A stretch of 35,404 nucleotides of DNA from Thermoplasmatota archaeon (GTDB taxonomy: Archaea > Thermoplasmatota > Thermoplasmata > Thermoplasmatales > Thermoplasmataceae): positions 1-35,404 of the forward strand of contig JAMCUH010000017.1 of the NCBI GenBank assembly GCA_023379435.1, in the 5' to 3' direction. Of the stretch, positions 7,801-15,032 are shown one piece after another. The position numbers were made by a program, and so were the translations under genes. The notes beneath the pieces were generated by a model, which saw only the letters and a list, made by a program, of their open reading frames with translations, was not told the DNA's origin and made no database searches. Within the stretch, counting starts at the first letter, position 1. Each line of letters opens with the position of its first letter.

Positions 7801-9965
7801 TCAGTGTTAACAACAGATCGCTCCACAGTGTCAACGAAATTACCTGAATTTATCAGCCTTATCTGTTCGCTGATGGGTATCCTCACCGGTGAAGTAATGA
7901 TGAAACCATCATCAGTGACCGTTATCCTCGAGTTGACAGAATACCTGTTGGCAAGTGCCTGTGCATATGCCCTTGACAGAGCATCGTTCACTCTCCTTCC
8001 CAGAGGAACATGAAAGATTGTGCTGTAAAGGTTCTGGGAATCAATGTAACCTTCCACCAGAAGCATATTATCAGTGGGCATTCCGAACTTCATCTGTCCT
8101 TTCAGATATGATATAATGCTGTTGGCGCCAAAATCATCCAAATGGTAGTCCTTCATCAGCCAGTCGGTTATATCAATGCCTGCCTTAATCCTGGCAGAAG
8201 CTTCTTCCCTGAACCTTCCAATTAATCTTCCAAGGTCATAGCTCCTTGGAAGCATTTCTCCAGTCCATGAAGGAACGGTAGGTCTCATGCCCTGTCCGTC
8301 TTTAACCATTACCTTGTTCTTTGAGGTTCGGAGATACATGTAGGTCCTGGCGCCAAGGACAAATATATCGCCGGATTTTAGCCGTTCAACAAACTTGTCG
8401 CTGAGCTTCCCAATGTTTTTTCCTCTTTCGTTAATCACCTGATAGTCTGCGTCCTCTGGAATAGTACCAACATTCATGAAATAAATCATTCTGGACGATC
8501 TTTTTTTACCGAAGACGCCCTCATCACGGTCAAACCATATTTTTGAATATATGGCATTCTCCTCGACAGTTCCGGCCAGATAGTTGAGTACAGAGATAAA
8601 ATCCTCTTCCTTGAGTGTGTGATATGAGTATGACTTCCTTATGAGAGAAAGGGCATCTTTCACCGACCAGGAATGCTCAAGGGACATTCCAACAATTACC
8701 TGTGCCAGGACATCTAGGGCATTGGTTGGCACAACCACCTTATCTATTTCGCGATCGTAGGCTGCCTTCGTAAGCACCGCGCATTCCACAAGGTCATCAA
8801 GATCGAACACAACAAACCTTCCCTTGGATATGTCGTTTATTCCATGACCGGCCCTTCCAGTCCTCTGAAGGGCCTTTGAAACAGATTTCGGTGTTCCTAT
8901 TTGTACAACAAGATCAATGTATCCTATGTCTATTCCAAGTTCAAGGGACGTTGATGTTATGACGCACTTCAGTTCGCCATCCTTAAGCTTCTGTTCAACG
9001 TCCAGTCTTGTTTCTTTTCCAAGGGAGGAATGGTGTGCCTCAATACTCTCTATTCCCCTTGCCTTGAGCCTCATGGCAACGTGCTCTGTTCCGCTCCTTG
9101 TATTTGTAAAAATGAGAGTTGTACGGTGTTTTGATATGAGGTCTGTAAGAACATCATACATCTTTTCATTGGCAACCTCATAGCTTGTCATGGTAAGGTC
9201 ATGCACGGGCGTGATTGTTTTCAGATCAAGGAATTTTTTTGTATCAACGTCAATTATCTTGCACTGCCTCGGTTTTTCCCCATCATATCCGCAAAGAAAG
9301 TGACCAATGGTTTCCAGTGGTGCCTGTGTTGCTGATAACCCTATCCTGATAAAGTTAGGAACGACATCACTTAGCCTCTCAAGGTTAAGTGAAAGAAGTG
9401 AGCCCCTCTTGTTGCTGGAGATCTCGTGAATTTCATCAACTATGACATACTTAACGCTTTTCAATGATTCCTTGAATTTAGGTGCAGAAAGTGAAAGGGA
9501 AAACGATTCAGGTGTTGTTATGAGTATATGGGGCGGCTTCCTGAGCATCTTCTGCCTTTCGTTTTGTGGTGTGTCACCTGATCTCACTGCCACCCTGATC
9601 TCTTTCAGAACCAGACCATCCTGTCGTGATAACGTATAAATGCCCTCGAGAGGCTGTTTCAGGTTCTTGTTGATGTCGTTGGCCAGGGCCTTGAGAGGAC
9701 TGATGTACAAACAGTATATCTTATCCTCAAGCTCACCATTTCTCGCCTTTATGAATAATTCATTTATTATGGCCAGGAAGCCTGAAAGCGTCTTTCCGGT
9801 CCCGGTTGGACTTGATACTAATACATTCTCACCTGAATGAATGAGCGGTATGGCTCTGCTCTGTGCTTCTGTTAGACCGGAATAGGAATTGTTGAACCAT
9901 TTTGCCACCAGGGGATCAAGAAATGTAAGTTCATCCTCTACATGAAAGTTCTTTTGTGTTTCCAT
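4821..9965 (-). CDS. lhr: Lhr-type large superfamily 2 ATP-dependent helicase, extended form
   Basis: At 1714 aa this is the largest gene in the window. The N-terminal third is an Lhr/SF2 helicase core: Walker A SPTGTGKT (52-59), DEIH box (177-180), motif III SAT (211-213), HHSSLGKETR, motif V TSTSLELGIDIG, and motif VI QRTGRAGHG (367-375). Winged-helix and Lhr-specific domains follow. The C-terminal 800 or so residues contain several further winged-helix-like stretches (for example LHIIEQGYGNEKEIAQRSGMEKSYL and SEDADIH-type modules), resembling the extended bacterial Lhr (about 1540 aa) rather than the 900-aa archaeal Lhr core. Lhr proteins translocate 3'-5' on DNA and act in repair. The ATG at 9965 fits; the DUF763 gene lies 51 bp upstream on the same strand, a possible operon. 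Confidence 0.93.
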   Translation of the reverse strand: METQKNFHVEDELTFLDPLVAKWFNNSYSGLTEAQSRAIPLIHSGENVLVSSPTGTGKTLSGFLAIINELFIKARNGELEDKIYCLYISPLKALANDINKNLKQPLEGIYTLSRQDGLVLKEIRVAVRSGDTPQNERQKMLRKPPHILITTPESFSLSLSAPKFKESLKSVKYVIVDEIHEISSNKRGSLLSLNLERLSDVVPNFIRIGLSATQAPLETIGHFLCGYDGEKPRQCKIIDVDTKKFLDLKTITPVHDLTMTSYEVANEKMYDVLTDLISKHRTTLIFTNTRSGTEHVAMRLKARGIESIEAHHSSLGKETRLDVEQKLKDGELKCVITSTSLELGIDIGYIDLVVQIGTPKSVSKALQRTGRAGHGINDISKGRFVVFDLDDLVECAVLTKAAYDREIDKVVVPTNALDVLAQVIVGMSLEHSWSVKDALSLIRKSYSYHTLKEEDFISVLNYLAGTVEENAIYSKIWFDRDEGVFGKKRSSRMIYFMNVGTIPEDADYQVINERGKNIGKLSDKFVERLKSGDIFVLGARTYMYLRTSKNKVMVKDGQGMRPTVPSWTGEMLPRSYDLGRLIGRFREEASARIKAGIDITDWLMKDYHLDDFGANSIISYLKGQMKFGMPTDNMLLVEGYIDSQNLYSTIFHVPLGRRVNDALSRAYAQALANRYSVNSRITVTDDGFIITSPVRIPISEQIRLINSGNFVDTVERSVVNTEAFKQRFRHCATRSLMVLRRYKGYDMSVTRQQLRSDKVLRALEETKDFPVMIETYREIMEDMMDVPRALNYVRDVIDAGRYTIIDFRPESSPFSYGMILAGVSDIVLMEDRAKLLRELQGKILDKIYGDRTVRFLVDNVRTVEQFYRSKAGTIRGKDDIERFAKHFLYIDPFRARFNGPRDYATYDISSDIESLIQSDVIVSSHVRNTEWVHRDYRDIVRTLFRKDLTLYENDRRVLEFCDSISFAHLRSRSNLSDSELKESLVRLESSYMVRRKYVDNNIVYTRDELPFREMEFKDALVKAVRLVLSSMGPMTRDEILIRIPVDEESLAEVLNRMSESGEVAYDYVSPVYAKQYILNDDLKELAEFSPVDILQGRIARLAVPVNNIEEYFLKYGYFVDPWSVMSRYHGFSSEELLKLQREGKVIFGKIVKHKDTYMAVWLAEALRSLRYENPTDDMKKILHIIEQGYGNEKEIAQRSGMEKSYLKKVLTAMEYQVMIYRDEYGLFRSFMPDAQPMDRCDAFRILLDKYGPFSAEEISRNFWFYVHNLPDTCGARKSIVSGRTLFGDFIEDQQRDIIIRKGDPLEIYYGNYSFSEYNSMYIHNGKDSAVMNIDRTGDLLWISSIRFENESAAHDLVLHLKEAYAGHYGSVVIEDPPNVLASILPGSGFRHSGKLYSIGSIFVTGESIKEFLFHAISRNSSIDRKGGIYSLLGKQIFGVRSDFEIAYLGMTGVQFRNYVESRLILQFNGPFGVNSYATQDVISLYRTLREGEPLSQESQKVLKIIIELGKASDEDIHRRVGGLKITVRAIVKELFSRCYIAKEFEGKYVFVGEKYRKEEAYERLIMASAAEIGYVNTDLFSRIIGFQDTNVARYLEDLLSQGKLSKVAFSDLRSVVYCLPETAAELGKANHGDVRRIISPKDLLYRAYEKIFRNETRGRGMHYFISSGRIECAFSAQKNGRLMEVTSVTGNRKAIKDLKSELTRLGFSVNIKES

Positions 9966-10016
9966 GGCGGTTCAATCCTAGCTACAGCATAGAATCGTAT
10001 ATAACCATTTTCAAAA

Positions 10017-11195
10017 CTATTTTGGATAATTTTTCTTGTCATGGCCGTGAGAGGAAAGAATGAAGCTTGCCCTGGCAAGGTTTCTGGCAATCATCTCAAG
10101 ATCATGGTTTCCAGACACGGAACTTCCAAGAACCTCCTGATAGAATTCGATGCATCTATCGTAATCAGGATAATTCACTGGTTTCGGTATTCCATCTTTA
10201 CCCCCGAGGGCGAACGAGTATTTTATGGGGTCTTTGAAAGATGGTTCCTCTCCATATACAATCTCTGCCAGGTAGGATAGTGCCCTGATTGTAGTCTTTC
10301 CAACGCCCTTTAATTCAAAAAGCTCATGGAAGTCACTGGGCTGATACTCATAGATTTCGCGAAGTTTAGACCAGTTTACACCAATATCAAGGTTCAGGAT
10401 CTTCTCATTACCACTGGAGTACAGAGTTTTCTGTTTACCCATAACAAATGAATCCTGATCTATTTTATCTTTTGCAAGATCCAGAATGGCACTGCGATGC
10501 TTTCTGCTTCTTATGGTTGAGAGGTCCCTGACCCTTGGCAAAATGTCCAGATCTGCTATCCCATTTCTTGCATCATCAATTGGGTCGGCATCAGTGTCGG
10601 TCCAGTGGTATCTCCTGGCATTTCTTGATTCACTGCATATTCCCTGCTGAATCAATGAGAATTCATTGTGTGAATCTATTGCTATGAATTGAAGGTAGAG
10701 ATCATAACCATCCTGAAGAAGGTTGTTATCCACCCTGGCAATGGTCCTCGCCTTCTTCCTTACAAATTCGGCATTCCTGTTGGAGAGAAATCCCATTTTT
10801 TCCAAAGAATCAAGCTCGTTTCCAGTTTCAGACATGACCTTCCCCTTTCCCCCAACAATCTTCAGATCAGCGTCTTTTTGGGAAAAGTAATCCTTTAGAG
10901 CATACATCGTTGTTGTAGTGGTCCCGCTCGAATTCCAGTCAAATCCTATGGCAAGTGAAAGTGAATGAAACCAGAATGGATCAGCCAATCTTTCCAGGTA
11001 GTCTCTGGTGCCGTACTTTTCCAAAATCAGTTCGGATAGAATGCCACCAAGCCTAACCATCCTCTTGTAAAGGAATTCCGGTGGATGGCCGTAATGCAGA
11101 GGAAGTATTGAAACCCCTGTTCTTTTCAATGCATGATGATCAGTGGCAGGTTTAAAACTTTTGGCAATAAATTTGTCAAATTCATACAGATCCAA
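10017..11195 (-). CDS. DUF763 family protein with helix-hairpin-helix motif
   Basis: The 392-aa sequence matches DUF763: KRTGVSILPLHYGHPPEFLYKRMVRLGG near the N-terminus, LADPFWFHSLSLAIGFDWNSSGTTTTTM, IVGGKGK, and ARRYHWTD in the middle. A helix-hairpin-helix (FHELFELKGVGKTTIRALSYLAEIVYG) sits near residue 300, followed by the family's DPIKYSFALGGKDGIPKPV. The family is uncharacterised. The HhH suggests DNA binding, and the position upstream of the Lhr helicase on the same strand suggests a shared DNA-repair or DNA-processing role (inference). The start appears to be TTG at 11195, which gives about 22 residues before the first family block; no better ATG exists nearby. Confidence 0.88.
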   Translation of the reverse strand: MDLYEFDKFIAKSFKPATDHHALKRTGVSILPLHYGHPPEFLYKRMVRLGGILSELILEKYGTRDYLERLADPFWFHSLSLAIGFDWNSSGTTTTTMYALKDYFSQKDADLKIVGGKGKVMSETGNELDSLEKMGFLSNRNAEFVRKKARTIARVDNNLLQDGYDLYLQFIAIDSHNEFSLIQQGICSESRNARRYHWTDTDADPIDDARNGIADLDILPRVRDLSTIRSRKHRSAILDLAKDKIDQDSFVMGKQKTLYSSGNEKILNLDIGVNWSKLREIYEYQPSDFHELFELKGVGKTTIRALSYLAEIVYGEEPSFKDPIKYSFALGGKDGIPKPVNYPDYDRCIEFYQEVLGSSVSGNHDLEMIARNLARASFILSSHGHDKKNYPK

Positions 11196-11278
11196 AAGAA
11201 TAAAATTGATATTTCTCTCAAGCTGCAGAATTTTTTTGAAAATTTTCCATTCAAGCTGTTGGTGTTAGCTCAGCCTTT

Positions 11279-11304
11279 GGGAATTATTTAATAGAGTAAT
11301 TCCC
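11279..11304. promoter_or_regulatory. Inverted repeat enclosing the TATA box of the sugar operon
   Basis: GGGAATTA (11279-11286) and TAATTCCC (11297-11304) are a perfect 8-bp inverted repeat separated by 10 bp. The TATA-like TTATTTAATA (11284-11293) lies inside it, about 27 bp before the ATG at 11316, so the transcript is probably leaderless. A protein bound to this dyad would exclude TBP. It is therefore a strong candidate repressor operator, although no cognate regulator is visible in the window. Confidence 0.55.
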
Positions 11305-11315
11305 TACTCTTCCCT

Positions 11316-12227
11316 ATGCCAAAGGAATACCTTGTTACCGGCGGAGCCGGATTCATTGGAAGTAATCTTGTGGAAAGACTGTCAAAGGAAGGAAAGGTAA
11401 CGATCATTGATAACCTGCATACAGGATCAGAAAAGAATCTTGAAGGTGCAAGGAAGGAAGTAGTTTTTGTTAAGGGCGATTCAGAGAACCTTGAAAGTGT
11501 CAGCGTCAGACCATCTGTCATCTACCATCTCGGGATATATTCAGCTTCTCCTATGTACAGGGAGAATCCTAAACTTGTTGGAAAAGTTATAAACGGCATG
11601 ATATCTGTTCTTGAACTTGCCAGAAAGAATGATTCAAATGTCGTTTTCGCATCCACATCTTCCATATACAATGGAGTGAAGCCACCACACAGGGAGGATA
11701 TTATTCCATCTGTTACTGATTTTTACACCGAGGCAAGAATAGGAGCAGAGAGAATTTCGGAGCTTTACAACAAGCTCTATGGCATCAACGTTCAGGCCAT
11801 GAGGTTTTTCTCCGTATATGGGTATCATGAGGATGAGAAAGGGGGATATGCAAACCTTGCAACGCAGTTCTTCAAGGAAATGAAAGAAAATAGGCAACCA
11901 GTCATATATGGTGATGGAAAGCAGAGGAGGGATTTTGTTTTTGTTGATGACGTCGTTGAAGCTCTTATCCTCGCATCATCTGTGAAGGGATTTAATGTTT
12001 TCAATGTTGGTTTCGGTAAAAATTATTCTCTCCTAGAACTTGTGGAGAAAATCAACGGTCTGCTTGGAAAAGACATTAAGCCCAAATTTATAGAAATGCC
12101 TGTAAAGAACTACGTAATGGAGACACTTGCAGATACAACAAAGAGCCAGAAAGTTTTGGGCTTCCGTGCAAAGATCAGCCTTGATGAAGGTCTGAGGAGA
12201 ATTAAAGAATACTACGATGCAAGATGA
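11316..12227 (+). CDS. NAD-dependent nucleotide-sugar epimerase/dehydratase (extended SDR)
   Basis: The 303-aa protein has the Rossmann motif TGGAGFIGSN (8-17), VVFASTSSIYN with the catalytic Ser/Thr position at T114, and the extended-SDR block FSVYGYHEDEKGGYANL. Relatives include UDP-glucose 4-epimerase and GDP-mannose 4,6-dehydratase. Unusually, the catalytic YxxxK motif reads Y137-T-E-A-R141, with Arg in place of Lys. It is the first gene of an operon with a heptose kinase (4-bp ATGA overlap) and a heptose isomerase, so its substrate may be a nucleotide-activated heptose or a related sugar for surface glycans. The substrate is inferred from neighbours only. Confidence 0.85.
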   Translation: MPKEYLVTGGAGFIGSNLVERLSKEGKVTIIDNLHTGSEKNLEGARKEVVFVKGDSENLESVSVRPSVIYHLGIYSASPMYRENPKLVGKVINGMISVLELARKNDSNVVFASTSSIYNGVKPPHREDIIPSVTDFYTEARIGAERISELYNKLYGINVQAMRFFSVYGYHEDEKGGYANLATQFFKEMKENRQPVIYGDGKQRRDFVFVDDVVEALILASSVKGFNVFNVGFGKNYSLLELVEKINGLLGKDIKPKFIEMPVKNYVMETLADTTKSQKVLGFRAKISLDEGLRRIKEYYDAR

Positions 12228-13216
12228 CCTCAAGTTCGATGTTCATGGCAAGAACACCCCTGCGCATAACATTTGTTGGAGGCGGCACAGATATTCCGGA
12301 TTACTACAGGAATTACGGTCACGGAATGTGCGTTTCTGCGGCCATTAACAAATACATATACGTAATGGTCAATAAGAAATTCGACGAAAAGATAAGGGTT
12401 AGCTATTCCAGGACAGAGATCGTTGATAAGGTTGAGGAGATAGAACATCCCACCGTAAGGGAAGCGCTCAAACTTCTTGATATAAAAGGCGGTATTGAGA
12501 TCGTAAGCATCTCTGATATACCCTCATCTGGTACCGGTCTAGGATCCAGCAGCACATTTCTAGTCAGCCTTCTTAACGCTCTTCATGCTTACATAGGCGA
12601 GCATGCGTCAGCGAAGACACTTGCCGAGGAGGCTGTAAAAATAGAGAGGTATATCCTCAAGGAACCTGGTGGTAAACAGGATCAGTATATAGCGGCATAC
12701 GGTGGTTTCAGGTCTCTCAGATTCCACAGCAACGAAGGCGTTACTGTAACTCCAATAATTGCGAAAAATGGAAACCACAAGGAGTTTCAGGAGTCCCTCA
12801 TGCTCCTCTATACAGGAAGATCAAGGAGATCAGCAGACATACACCGTCGACAGGCCATGGGAGTGTCAGAAAATGTGGATAAATACAAGAGGATGGTGGA
12901 GATCGCTGAATCTTTCCCTAGATATGCAGGATCCGGTAATCTGGAGATGTGTGCAAAACTGATGGATGAAAACTGGAGGCTTAAGACAAAGCTTGCTGAT
13001 GGTATCTCCGATCCATGGATAGATGAGCATTATGAAAGGGCACTGAGAGCCGGTGCATTGGGCGGAAAGCTACTTGGTGCCGGAGGCGGCGGTTTTATAT
13101 TGCTCGTGGTACCAAAGGAGAAAAGGGAGGAAGTGAAAGGTGCAATGAGCGATCTCAGGGAGGAGAAATTTTCCATAGACTTCATGGGATCAAATATTAT
13201 TTATGTTGGCGAATAA
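12224..13216 (+). CDS. hddA: GHMP kinase, D-glycero-D-manno-heptose 7-phosphate kinase-like (HddA)
   Basis: The 330-aa product has GHMP kinase features: RTPLRITFVGGGTDIPDYY near the N-terminus, the phosphate-binding loop PSSGTGLGSSS (100-110), the EPGGKQDQYIAAYGG segment typical of HddA and fucokinase-type enzymes, and the C-terminal GGKLLGAGGGGFIL. HddA phosphorylates D-glycero-alpha-D-manno-heptose 7-phosphate at C1. The gene overlaps the epimerase stop codon (ATGA) and is followed by gmhA, which strengthens the heptose assignment. Met at 12239 or 12245 is an alternative start nearer to the usual family N-terminus. A 6-deoxy-sugar or other hexose kinase remains possible. Confidence 0.82.
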   Translation: MTSSSMFMARTPLRITFVGGGTDIPDYYRNYGHGMCVSAAINKYIYVMVNKKFDEKIRVSYSRTEIVDKVEEIEHPTVREALKLLDIKGGIEIVSISDIPSSGTGLGSSSTFLVSLLNALHAYIGEHASAKTLAEEAVKIERYILKEPGGKQDQYIAAYGGFRSLRFHSNEGVTVTPIIAKNGNHKEFQESLMLLYTGRSRRSADIHRRQAMGVSENVDKYKRMVEIAESFPRYAGSGNLEMCAKLMDENWRLKTKLADGISDPWIDEHYERALRAGALGGKLLGAGGGGFILLVVPKEKREEVKGAMSDLREEKFSIDFMGSNIIYVGE

Positions 13217-13239
13217 CTATACCGTAGAGGTTGATAAAA

Positions 13240-13815
13240 ATGGATTATATGGATCAGTATATTGAAGAGGGGGTGAGGGCGAGGAAAGCCATTTCCACAG
13301 GAATTGTGAGGGAGTTTGCAGGGTTGATGCTGGAAAGATTGTCAAAGAATGGTCTTCTTATCACCTTTGGCAATGGTGGTTCTGCTGCTGATGCACAGCA
13401 TTTCGCAGCTGAACTTAACGGACACTTTCTGAAGGAGAGAAAGGCGTTTCCTGCCATCGCACTCTCAACCAACACATCAACACTCACAGCAATAGGCAAT
13501 GACTACAGCTTTGATGCGGTATTCGAACGTCAGGTGGAAGCTTTCGTAACAAAGAAAGACATGGTGGTTGGCATAAGCACTTCCGGCAATTCCAGAAATG
13601 TTGTTTCAGCCGTTAGAAAAGCAAGAAAAATAGGTGCACTGACATTTTCAATGACCGGCGGAAATGGAGGATTGCTGAAAGATGTCTCCGAAAAGTGCTT
13701 CATTGCTGGAAGTGACAAGACGCCCATAATACAGGAAACTCACATCACGTTTATCCATATGGTTTGTGCCGAGTTTGATTTGCTTCTTGAAAAATCACAA
13801 AAAATAGAGCAATAA
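13240..13815 (+). CDS. gmhA: Phosphoheptose isomerase-like SIS-domain protein (GmhA)
   Basis: This 191-aa SIS-domain protein matches GmhA, which converts sedoheptulose 7-phosphate to D-glycero-D-manno-heptose 7-phosphate. Visible motifs are FGNGGSAADAQHFAAEL (with the His and Glu that bind zinc in GmhA), STNTSTLTAIGNDYSFD, GISTSGNSRNVVSA, and IIQETHITFIHMVC (carrying the second metal site Gln and His). ATG at 13240 is preferred to the TTG at 13231 because GAGGT sits 8 nt before it. It is 23 bp downstream of the hddA-like gene in the same operon. The nucleotidyltransferase (HddC) and phosphatase (GmhB) needed to complete the pathway are not in the window. Confidence 0.87.
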   Translation: MDYMDQYIEEGVRARKAISTGIVREFAGLMLERLSKNGLLITFGNGGSAADAQHFAAELNGHFLKERKAFPAIALSTNTSTLTAIGNDYSFDAVFERQVEAFVTKKDMVVGISTSGNSRNVVSAVRKARKIGALTFSMTGGNGGLLKDVSEKCFIAGSDKTPIIQETHITFIHMVCAEFDLLLEKSQKIEQ

Positions 13816-13844
13816 TTGTATCCTGTAAATATGGATCTGGGGAA

Positions 13845-13854
13845 GATTATTTAG
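13845..13854 (+). promoter_or_regulatory. TATA box of the cyclase-family gene
   Basis: GATTATTTAG is centred 26 bp before the ATG at 13876, consistent with a leaderless transcript separate from the sugar operon. Confidence 0.45.
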
Positions 13855-13875
13855 CACAATGCCATATCTTTTCCC

Positions 13876-14988
13876 ATGAGTGAATGGTTTGAGGATGATA
13901 GTCCCTGGTATCCTTCGAAATTTGGTTCTGACGACATTCTTGGCACATTGAATTATCTGAGTCCGGATAAAATTATATCTGCAGTGAAACTTGTCAGGCA
14001 TGGTCTTGTTATAAGACTTTCACACGAGATATACAACGGAATGCCGGGAAGAGACACACATGGCCCATTCTATTATCTGCATTCGCAGAGGGCATACGAT
14101 GTAAGGCCACCCTTAAGGCAGGCAACAAGAAACAAGTTTGGTGGCGCTCTATGCAGGATAGAGACATCCGATCACATGGCTACGCACCTTGATTCTCTGA
14201 ATCACATATCATTCGATGGTAAATTTTATAATGGCATCGACTCGTATGAAAACAGTACAGTATACGGATCATTGAAACTTGGTATTGAATCTGTCCCGCC
14301 GATCGTCACCAGGGGAATAGTTGTTGCTCTATTTTTTGTGATTGGTGGCGCATTATGCAGGATAGAGACATCCGATCACATGGCTACGCACCTTGATTCT
14401 CTTAATCACATATCATTCGATGGTAAATTTTATAATGGCATCGACTCGTATGAAAACAGTACAGTATACGGATCTTTGAAACTTGGTATTGAATCAGTCC
14501 CGCCGATCGTCACCAGGGGAATAGTTGTTGATTGCACGGACTCCGGTAAAATAATGGAACCGGGTGAACCCATCGCTGTGGAAAGGGTTGAGAAATTCCT
14601 GGATGAAAATGAACTGAAAGTGAGGGAGGGTGACGCTGTATTTTTCCACACTGGTGTTTCTTCATTCTGGAACAATCCTCAGAAATATAACACATACTAC
14701 GACAGATCCCCCGGGATTGGAATGGAACTTGCAAAATGGATCTCGGATCGCGGTGTATCCGTTACCGGATCAGATACGCCTGCCACAGAGGTTTCTCCTC
14801 CTGAAATTGATGGAACAAGGTTGCCTGTTCACCAGTATCTCATAACAAAGTCTGGTATTAGGCTCATAGATAACATCAACACACAGGAGGCAGCATCAAA
14901 GAAAGTGTACCAGTTTCTATTTGTATGCGCTCCGCTCAGGATCAGGGGAGCAACAGCATCTCCTGTGGTGCCGCTTGCAATATACTGA
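13876..14988 (+). CDS. Cyclase / kynurenine formamidase-like family protein with internal duplication
   Basis: The 370-aa product belongs to the metal-dependent cyclase family (PF04199, which includes kynurenine formamidase). N-terminal DDSPWYPSKFGSDDILGTLNYLSPDKI and C-terminal GSDTPATEVSPPEI and FLFVCAPLRIRGATASPV are typical of the roughly 300-aa members. The metal-binding motif DHMATHLDSLNHI occurs twice because a 204-bp segment (68 codons) is duplicated in frame. Removing one unit gives 302 aa, the normal length. The inserted block would repeat the core metal site with a hydrophobic junction ALFFVI, so activity of the product is uncertain. A TATA box suggests independent, leaderless transcription. 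The substrate is unknown. Confidence 0.82.
   Translation: MSEWFEDDSPWYPSKFGSDDILGTLNYLSPDKIISAVKLVRHGLVIRLSHEIYNGMPGRDTHGPFYYLHSQRAYDVRPPLRQATRNKFGGALCRIETSDHMATHLDSLNHISFDGKFYNGIDSYENSTVYGSLKLGIESVPPIVTRGIVVALFFVIGGALCRIETSDHMATHLDSLNHISFDGKFYNGIDSYENSTVYGSLKLGIESVPPIVTRGIVVDCTDSGKIMEPGEPIAVERVEKFLDENELKVREGDAVFFHTGVSSFWNNPQKYNTYYDRSPGIGMELAKWISDRGVSVTGSDTPATEVSPPEIDGTRLPVHQYLITKSGIRLIDNINTQEAASKKVYQFLFVCAPLRIRGATASPVVPLAIY
14138..14530 (+). repeat. 204-bp-period tandem duplication within the cyclase gene
   Basis: Copy 1 (14138-14326) and copy 2 (14342-14530) are 189 bp each with 184 identities by eye, separated by a 15-bp T-rich spacer (14327-14341). The period is 204 bp, so the frame is kept. 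All five differences are synonymous (GCT/GCA, CTA/TTA, CTG/CTT, TCA/TCT, TCT/TCA), leaving 62 identical residues in each copy. Confidence 0.97.
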
Positions 14989-15032
14989 CGTCACAATGGA
15001 AAAAAAGCTTTAGCTAATTCCGTTACAGTGAT

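Noticed and set aside
11261-11310. tRNA-like piece with TTAGCTCAG resembling a D-arm
   Set aside because: No acceptor stem, anticodon loop or T-arm sequence follows before the next gene begins; the stretch is explained by the promoter dyad.
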